From Spirochaetia bacterium UBA6919 (GTDB taxonomy: Bacteria; Spirochaetota; UBA6919): 11,862 nt of DNA. The notes under the pieces were generated by a model. The model ran no database searches. It saw only the letters and a list, made by a program, of their open reading frames with translations, and was not told the origin of the DNA. The translations under genes and the position numbers were made by a program. This document shows positions 6,901 through 11,862 of the stretch, piece by piece. Where the stretch lies: assembly GCA_002450905.1 (NCBI GenBank), contig DKAT01000082.1, forward strand, positions 1-11,862. The letters are read 5' to 3'. The first letter of the stretch is position 1. The number at the start of each line of letters is the position of its first letter.

Positions 6901-8532
6901 ATGTTTACTTATATTATTTCAAGAATATTTATATTATTTGTACTTATTTTAATACTTATATCCGCAGGATTTACATTTTATTTCAATGGATTTTATTCAA
7001 GTAATCTACCGACTATATTTTTAAACATGCTTGTCTATTTCATTCCTATTGCATTATTTTCATCAATCATATTATTTTATTCTGTATTTTTATTCAGAAG
7101 AAAACATAGTCACCTTAATAAATCAATAAGTAACCATTTATCTTTAAATTCAGGATTAACAATAATTCAAGTCCTATTTGTAGGATTTCTTTTACTAACA
7201 CTGAATTTCTATTTAAATGAATTTGTCTTATCAAAAAACATTTCGTCTTATGTACAATCAAATTATATTCAACACCGAAAACAGGATACCATTGACAAAC
7301 AAAACCAGGTGAAACAAATATTTAATGCTGTAGCTGATGAAATGATTCTTGGTGATTATTCAAATAGCGCTCAAATCATAAAAAAAAGATTATATCATAA
7401 TTCAGAACTATCTACTATAGTCCAAAAAATCCTACTGGATATGTATAAAGATCATCAAAATATTGTGTTGCAAGCCCAAAAAAGTATTAAGGATTTCAAT
7501 AAGGGGTATAATTTCTTGCAAACGAATAAATATCAACGGGCTATGCAATTTTTTTCATCTCAAAATAGTGATCTCAAAGATTATTTTATACAACGAGCAA
7601 ATCAAGCTTATAATTTTCAGTCATCTACAGATAAGCAATCAATGAGAATTAAAATATTATTTGATTTGATTGATTATGGTAAAAAATATAAAGTAATTAA
7701 TAAATCAGAATTTAATTACATATATGAACAATTTACATTACTTTATTTTACCTATGCAGAACAATGTAATTCAACAAATACGACGTTAGAATATATAATA
7801 GATAATCCTATCCGATCAAATATTTATTTTTTCTCGAATAAAAAAGAAGTTATACAGCGTCAAACACCAATTCGTAAAGACCTTAAATTAATATCTGGTA
7901 AAAATACCTATGCGTTAGGAAAAACTCTTATTTTAAGTGGTCAATTTCAAATCTTAAAAAATAATCAAATCTGCTTAAAAGATATTGTATTACTGACAAA
8001 TCTTAAAGAAATATCCAATTCACCCATACCAAGAGCCTATTATATCCCATCGGCCCTCTTGAAAGATAATAAAATTATTGTGAGCCGTTTTGATAATTTA
8101 TTGAAAGACAAGAGAACGCCCTCTGCAGTTTATGAAATTCCTAATCAAAACGAATCATTTTTAAAAGTGCCTGATAAATTTAATTTTGGTGAGATTATAT
8201 ATGCAAATAAATTATTACAAAATGTATCAAATGCTTCACTCCTTGACTTAATTCGGTTCACAAATCATAAAATAAATACTAGTCAGACTTTTTATATTAC
8301 AACAATTTATCTGATTGAAAAATTATCATATTATGCAACAAATATTATTTTATTATTTATTTTTTCAATTGGGGGCTTCATCTTAAGAACTCGTTACGAA
8401 AAATCCCCAAACTGGTTAACCAGAATATTAATTAGTATATTTATAATTATCTTGAGTTTCTTCTTTTATTACTTAATCAAAGAAATCAGTTTCATACCCA
8501 TAAAAGAAATCTGGTTTCAGTTCTTCAATTAA
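6901..8532 (+). CDS. Membrane protein, LptF/G-like plan with large extracytoplasmic insert
   Basis: This 543-residue protein starts with three helices (about 6-27, 43-64, 87-108) and ends with two (about 478-496, 507-528). The region between is about 370 residues, twice that of the preceding gene. Its first part (about 115-295) is predicted helical by eye, with a TPR-like look (GYNFLQTNKYQRAMQFFSSQ...); the second part (about 320-450) has short alternating hydrophobic strands suggesting a beta domain. By position and plan it looks like the partner of the upstream protein in a heterodimer, as LptF and LptG are. Compared with that family it has an extra helical domain and lacks the sixth helix: it stops at IPIKEIWFQFFN, and no continuation is visible in other frames. 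AGGGA (6889-6893) with 7-base spacing supports the ATG. No firm family match; function inferred from context only. Confidence 0.55.
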   Translation: MFTYIISRIFILFVLILILISAGFTFYFNGFYSSNLPTIFLNMLVYFIPIALFSSIILFYSVFLFRRKHSHLNKSISNHLSLNSGLTIIQVLFVGFLLLTLNFYLNEFVLSKNISSYVQSNYIQHRKQDTIDKQNQVKQIFNAVADEMILGDYSNSAQIIKKRLYHNSELSTIVQKILLDMYKDHQNIVLQAQKSIKDFNKGYNFLQTNKYQRAMQFFSSQNSDLKDYFIQRANQAYNFQSSTDKQSMRIKILFDLIDYGKKYKVINKSEFNYIYEQFTLLYFTYAEQCNSTNTTLEYIIDNPIRSNIYFFSNKKEVIQRQTPIRKDLKLISGKNTYALGKTLILSGQFQILKNNQICLKDIVLLTNLKEISNSPIPRAYYIPSALLKDNKIIVSRFDNLLKDKRTPSAVYEIPNQNESFLKVPDKFNFGEIIYANKLLQNVSNASLLDLIRFTNHKINTSQTFYITTIYLIEKLSYYATNIILLFIFSIGGFILRTRYEKSPNWLTRILISIFIIILSFFFYYLIKEISFIPIKEIWFQFFN

Positions 8533-8610
8533 TAAATTATTAACGACACTTAGAGTTATCCCAATTTATCATTTTATATTTTTTATGAATAATCCAAATT
8601 ACTTATTTAC

Positions 8611-8639
8611 TTGACCTTCTGATGTAATTTTATGATACT
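8611..8639 (+). promoter_or_regulatory. Candidate sigma70-type promoter for the bactofilin operon
   Basis: TTGACC (8611-8616), 17 bases, then GATACT (8634-8639), each close to consensus at ideal spacing. Transcription would start about 25 bases before the bactofilin ATG. It lies in the 136-bp gap after the LptF/G-like pair and suggests the four genes from 8669 form a separate transcription unit. Confidence 0.5.
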
Positions 8640-8668
8640 TTAAATCAAAAATAAAAATAGGACAAAAT

Positions 8669-9034
8669 ATGGCAGTTGAAAAAACAGATGAGTTAAAACA
8701 CGGAACTATCAATACTACATTAAATGAAGATATTCATTTCAAAGGAGTGTTAAAATTTCAAAAATCATTAAAAATAAATGGACGTTTTGAAGGTGAAATC
8801 AATGCTCCCTCAGGAACTTTAATTATAGGAGATAATTCTTTAGTTCATGCTAAAATATTAGTAGATCGCATAAAAAATCATGGAATTATTCATGGGAACA
8901 TTCAGGCTCATAATAGTTTGGAATTATTTCATACGGGTCAAATCAATGGGAATGTCGCTGCAAAGGAACTAACTGTCCAACTTGGAGGTATTTTAAATGG
9001 AACGTGCTCAATGACTGTAACGAATAACAAATAG
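8669..9034 (+). CDS. Bactofilin family cytoskeletal protein
   Basis: This 121-residue protein fits the bactofilin (DUF583) family: a short polar N-terminal tail, then a beta-helix of short repeats with alternating hydrophobic residues and regular Gly/Asn turns (IHFKGVLKFQKSLKINGRFEGEINAP, GTLIIGDNSLVHAKILVDRIKNHGIIHGNIQA, LELFHTGQINGNVAAKELTVQLGGILNG). Bactofilins polymerise without nucleotide into filaments bound to the inner face of the membrane and serve as scaffolds for cell-shape, peptidoglycan and polar structures. A good promoter (8611-8639) and AGGA (8659-8662, 6-base spacing) precede the ATG. The next gene, a polytopic membrane protein, starts 7 bases after the stop. The usual M23 peptidase neighbour is absent from the window. 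Confidence 0.92.
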   Translation: MAVEKTDELKHGTINTTLNEDIHFKGVLKFQKSLKINGRFEGEINAPSGTLIIGDNSLVHAKILVDRIKNHGIIHGNIQAHNSLELFHTGQINGNVAAKELTVQLGGILNGTCSMTVTNNK

Positions 9035-9041
9035 GTTTTGG

Positions 9042-10373
9042 ATGATTAAATCGGCATTTAAAAAAGTTTTTGATACAATTTTATCCAATAAAAATTTCTT
9101 ACTGATTAAAATCATTCAATGGATTCGATATACTGGACGTCTTTTTAAAATAGCTGTTATTAAATTTCACCATGATGATTGTTTTGCAAAAGCTAGTTCA
9201 CTATCCTATGTAACTATTCTTTCTGTGGTTCCTGTTGTTATCCTTATATTTGCAGTTTTTACTTCATATAGCTCTACAAAAGATATCTTTCTAAATATAG
9301 TACAACATAATATTATACACTTTTTTATCCCTGGAGAAGAAATAGGGAGTGCACTGGGAGAATATCTCAATAAGTTTTCGGCAAATATCACCAAAATAAG
9401 CAGCATTCTAGGGAGTTTATTGCTTGTAATAGCTGCTATAGATATTGTTTTAATTATAGAAAAATCTATGAACTCAATTTGGCAGGTAAAAAAAGGACGA
9501 ACAATTATTCAAAATTTCCTCATTTATTGGACAACCCTGACAATCGGCCCACTATTTCTTGTTCTGTCATTTTATGTTACATCTCAGGTTGGACAAGTAT
9601 TCCTATTTGGGAAGGTGTTTTCAAATATTTTTTTCCCCTTATTTGTCACCTGGTTTGGATTTTTCCTCGCATATATTTTTATTCCACGTACGAAAGTTTC
9701 TGTGAAATCAGCATCCATTGGTGCACTTGTAGCTGGAATATTCTGGGAGCTTGGTAAATATGGTTTTGGTATATACGTTTCAGTAATTGGTACAAAAACT
9801 CTTGGTGTTATCTATGGAAATTTATATATTATACCTATATTTATAGCATGGATCTATTTGTCATATGCTATCTTATTATTTGGTGTAGAAATCTCATATC
9901 TGATCCAGTACCCGGAATTGTATAAAAGAAAAAATAATAAAAGATTAAATTACAAGCACTTTAAATTATATTTCCTGCTTAATTCTATTTTCCATATCTT
10001 TGATTATTTCCAGAAAGGAAGTGGCGGTATATCCCTTGAGGAACTGGCTTCAAAAAATGGTATTACAAGGGATGATATGATGGATTATATCAGTCAGGCT
10101 GTAAATAAGCGCTATGTTAAAGAAATTGAAAATTATTCTGGAATTACATATATCCCAAACAAGCCACTCGAGCAAATTCATATTATGGATGTAGTTTCGA
10201 TGGCAATTCAAGACGAACAGGAATTATTAAATGAAAACTACCCAATTGTAACTGCAATGTTTAATGAAATCATGTGTAAGTTGAAATCAGGTATGGAAAA
10301 AGAATTTGGTCAGCAAACTCTGAAAGACTTTTTGGATTATGAAACACATACTCATGAATTAATAAACAAATAG
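9042..10373 (+). CDS. YihY/BrkB family inner-membrane protein with C-terminal winged-helix-like domain
   Basis: The 443-residue product has the YihY/BrkB hallmark AKASSLSYVTILSVVPV (49-65) at its first helix, and helices at about 56-75, 121-140, 158-183, 194-214, 222-245 and 258-284. Other family segments are MNSIWQVKKGR (143-153), YIFIPRTKVS (211-220), GALVAGIFWELGKYGFGIYV (227-246) and YGNLYIIPIFIAWIY (258-272). Residues about 305-375 (ISLEELASKNGITRDDMMDYISQAVNKRYVKE) read as a winged-helix-type domain, as in the longer members of this family. Older names such as ribonuclease BN and virulence factor BrkB are historical; the molecular role is not settled. The binding site is modest (AGG 9033-9035, overlapping the bactofilin stop), suggesting coupling. 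The CYTH gene follows after 9 bases. Confidence 0.93.
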   Translation: MIKSAFKKVFDTILSNKNFLLIKIIQWIRYTGRLFKIAVIKFHHDDCFAKASSLSYVTILSVVPVVILIFAVFTSYSSTKDIFLNIVQHNIIHFFIPGEEIGSALGEYLNKFSANITKISSILGSLLLVIAAIDIVLIIEKSMNSIWQVKKGRTIIQNFLIYWTTLTIGPLFLVLSFYVTSQVGQVFLFGKVFSNIFFPLFVTWFGFFLAYIFIPRTKVSVKSASIGALVAGIFWELGKYGFGIYVSVIGTKTLGVIYGNLYIIPIFIAWIYLSYAILLFGVEISYLIQYPELYKRKNNKRLNYKHFKLYFLLNSIFHIFDYFQKGSGGISLEELASKNGITRDDMMDYISQAVNKRYVKEIENYSGITYIPNKPLEQIHIMDVVSMAIQDEQELLNENYPIVTAMFNEIMCKLKSGMEKEFGQQTLKDFLDYETHTHELINK

Positions 10374-10385
10374 GGGTTCTCATTG
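10372..10385 (+). promoter_or_regulatory. Ribosome binding site supporting a TTG start
   Basis: AGGGG (10372-10376) lies 6 bases before TTG (10383-10385). No ATG or GTG occurs before the essential ExExK motif, which begins two codons later, so the TTG is the start of the CYTH gene. Confidence 0.75.
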
Positions 10386-10946
10386 ATTGAAGTAGAGAAA
10401 AAATATTGGTTGCATACAATTGATGAGCAAAATAGAATAATAAATCTTCTCAATCAAAAAGCTCAATTTGTTTCTGAAAAAGAAAAGAATGACAGATATT
10501 TTATTAAAAAAAGGGCTCATAAAGATAATTTGACGATTGATGAGAAGGATATAATATTCAGGATTCGTTTCTGTGATGGTAAATATTTGATTACCTTTAA
10601 GGATAAAGTATTTCAAGAAGGTGCTGAAATAAATCTTGAAAAGGAATTTTATTTAGACGATATACAAGCATTTGATGATTTCATTCAGTATATTGGTTTT
10701 ATGCCATTGATTGATAAAATAAAGCAGGTCAAAGAATTTAACTATAAAAATGTATTATTGGAATATGTTCATCTCAATGGATTAGGATATTTTCTTGAAT
10801 TAGAAGTACTTTGTCAGGAAGAGAAGCATATTAATCAGGCTCTTTCGTCAATAAATGAGGTTTTAAATGAGTTTCAGGTAGAGGAAAAGAATCTTGAAAC
10901 TAGAATGTATATAGAAATGTTATTGGAAAAGAAATTAAATAAATAA
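10383..10946 (+). CDS. CYTH domain protein (class IV adenylate cyclase/triphosphatase-like)
   Basis: This 187-residue protein shows the CYTH fold in full: ExExK at the N-terminus (Glu3, Glu5, Lys7), basic RIR strand (Arg60, Arg62), TFK (Lys73), acidic strand LEKEF (Glu86, Glu88), KEF near Lys117-Glu118, GYFLELEVL (Glu139, Glu141) and the C-terminal LETRMYIEMLLEK helix. These alternating acidic and basic residues line a tunnel that binds metal-triphosphate substrates. The family includes class IV adenylate cyclases, thiamine triphosphatases and inorganic triphosphatases; the order here resembles the CyaB-like bacterial group, but substrate cannot be decided by eye. It starts with TTG, backed by AGGGG. 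It lies 9 bases after the YihY-family gene and 19 before the oxidoreductase, probably in the same transcript. Confidence 0.88.
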   Translation: MIEVEKKYWLHTIDEQNRIINLLNQKAQFVSEKEKNDRYFIKKRAHKDNLTIDEKDIIFRIRFCDGKYLITFKDKVFQEGAEINLEKEFYLDDIQAFDDFIQYIGFMPLIDKIKQVKEFNYKNVLLEYVHLNGLGYFLELEVLCQEEKHINQALSSINEVLNEFQVEEKNLETRMYIEMLLEKKLNK

Positions 10947-10954
10947 TGTATAAT

Positions 10955-10959
10955 AGGAG
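10955..10959 (+). promoter_or_regulatory. Strong Shine-Dalgarno AGGAG before the oxidoreductase
   Basis: AGGAG with 6-base spacing to ATG 10966, in the 19-bp gap after the CYTH stop. It is one of the clearest binding sites in the window and sets the start codon. Confidence 0.75.
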
Positions 10960-10965
10960 TAGAAT

Positions 10966-11862
10966 ATGTCAGAAAAGATGGAAAGTCCATTTTTAAAACC
11001 CATGCCAGGACTAAGAGTAATTGAAGGATCTCCAGCTATCCGAAGGCCTACAAAAGAAGAAATTGAATCATACCCAGCGGAAGCTAAGAATATTATTGAA
11101 CAAATCATTCTATCACAAAAAAATACATTAAAAAACAAATCATTTGACTTCAAATCTTTGAAAGGAAAACACTTTCTTCTGGCTGGTGCAACAGGTTCAG
11201 GACTTGGTGGGGCATTAGCACTCGCATGTCTTGATGTGATAAAGGAAAGTGGGAGTATATTTGTAATATCTCGTGATCTCAAAAAGTCTTTAGGATATGA
11301 AACTGGTCATTACCTTGAACAGAAGGCAAAAGATATGGGGTTGGTATCAAGATTCCAGTGGTCAAACGATGGATTAGCACTAGAAGGAGATAAGTTTGAT
11401 TCTATAGTCAATACTTTAAAAGAACTGGGTGCTGATAAAGTCATTTATGTCAATACTGTAGCATCTGCAAGTTCTGGAATATTACCTGGATATCCTCCTG
11501 TATATGTAAAAGATGTTGATGAACAGGGATTATTCCAATGGCAGTTATCTCCACTCGATGATAAAAGTATAGAGACCACAAAGTTATTTATGGGTACAAT
11601 GGCGGTTGATTTCCCAAAAATATTGGAGAAAGCAGGTATTGAAGTTGAACTAACTGTATATGCTGATTGGAGGGGGAGCTTAGATCATATCAGCCGTGAT
11701 CCATCATCATCAGCCTATGGAAGACAGGGAGCATATTCTACAAGCCTGTTTCTACCAAAAGATATTATACAGAATGATGCTTCATCTGCTTACGGAACGA
11801 ATAAAAAAGTGATTGATATCTTCTATCCAGTAATGAGAACACGAGCTCTGGGATTTATTCCA
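10966..11862 (+). CDS. FabV/trans-2-enoyl-CoA reductase-like oxidoreductase (3' end outside window)
   Basis: The frame is open from ATG 10966 to the window end (299 codons). AGGAG (10955-10959) with 6-base spacing fixes the start. After an N-terminal region containing LKPMPG, residues 68-84 form a Rossmann nucleotide-binding loop (GATGSGLGG, 74-82). The order that follows resembles FabV/TER enoyl reductases: a GYETGHYLEQKAKDMGL segment (GTPGWYN...AAKREGL in TER), an acidic GDKFDSIV stretch, then ELGADKVIYVNTVASAS where those enzymes have FDLIVYSLASP, and a later GTNKKVIDIFYPVM segment near the SVNKGLVTRA position. I cannot place the catalytic Tyr-x8-Lys pair with confidence; the closest is Tyr-x7-Lys in AYSTSLFLPK. 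It may be a divergent acyl-chain reductase or another dehydrogenase built on the same fold; similarity is by eye only. Confidence 0.65.
   Translation, partial: MSEKMESPFLKPMPGLRVIEGSPAIRRPTKEEIESYPAEAKNIIEQIILSQKNTLKNKSFDFKSLKGKHFLLAGATGSGLGGALALACLDVIKESGSIFVISRDLKKSLGYETGHYLEQKAKDMGLVSRFQWSNDGLALEGDKFDSIVNTLKELGADKVIYVNTVASASSGILPGYPPVYVKDVDEQGLFQWQLSPLDDKSIETTKLFMGTMAVDFPKILEKAGIEVELTVYADWRGSLDHISRDPSSSAYGRQGAYSTSLFLPKDIIQNDASSAYGTNKKVIDIFYPVMRTRALGFIP

Noticed and set aside
10935..11282. 115-codon open frame on the minus strand
   Set aside because: Lies opposite the clearly coding oxidoreductase, whose start has a strong binding site and whose protein reads as a Rossmann enzyme.
1..11862. 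tRNA, rRNA, CRISPR array, insertion sequence
   Set aside because: No cloverleaf-like or rRNA-like sequence, no regularly spaced direct repeats and no transposase motifs were seen on reading both strands.

Overview
This is an AT-rich bacterial window with short intergenic gaps. The gene content points to a diderm (two-membrane) bacterium: putative lipoproteins with loose lipoboxes, a tandem pair of LptF/LptG-shaped membrane proteins, a bactofilin, YgiQ, and an oxidoreductase resembling the FabV/trans-2-enoyl-CoA reductase family. A low-GC spirochaete would fit, but no marker gene settles this and the taxonomic guess is inference. The ygiQ fragment and the ABC genes look richer in G+C than the LptF/G-like pair and the lipoprotein pair, judged by eye.

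Layout. Positions 1-837 (+) hold the C-terminal part of YgiQ, cut by the window edge. Positions 838-1347 are about 510 bp without a convincing gene; they contain clustered palindromes and a TTGACA-type promoter candidate. Positions 1348-2594 (+) carry two tandem, overlapping, related putative lipoprotein genes. Each is interrupted by a 1-nt shift at a homopolymer run, and the second also has an in-frame stop. Positions 2846-4884 (-) hold a two-gene ABC-2 transporter, ATPase then permease, with an ATGA overlap and a perfect 14-bp palindrome beside a -10-like box in its leader. Positions 5013-5528 (-) encode a small HNH endonuclease-family protein.

From 5753 every gene is on the + strand. Two abutting membrane proteins (5753-6898 and 6901-8532) have the LptF/LptG layout of three N-terminal membrane helices, an extracytoplasmic domain and C-terminal helices. 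The second has a large helical insert and lacks the last helix. After a good sigma70-type promoter (8611-8639) comes a tight gene string: bactofilin, YihY/BrkB-family membrane protein, CYTH-domain phosphohydrolase/cyclase-like protein (TTG start), and a FabV/TER-like Rossmann oxidoreductase that runs off the window.

How the parts may work together. The right half looks envelope-related: candidate lipid-export components next to a membrane-associated polymer-forming cytoskeletal protein and a polytopic membrane protein, followed by two small-molecule enzymes. This is inference from gene order. No RNA genes, CRISPR arrays, insertion sequences or clear intrinsic terminators were seen. The most unusual items are the doubly broken lipoprotein pair and the divergent LptF/G-like pair. 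Neither amounts to a demonstrated new system.
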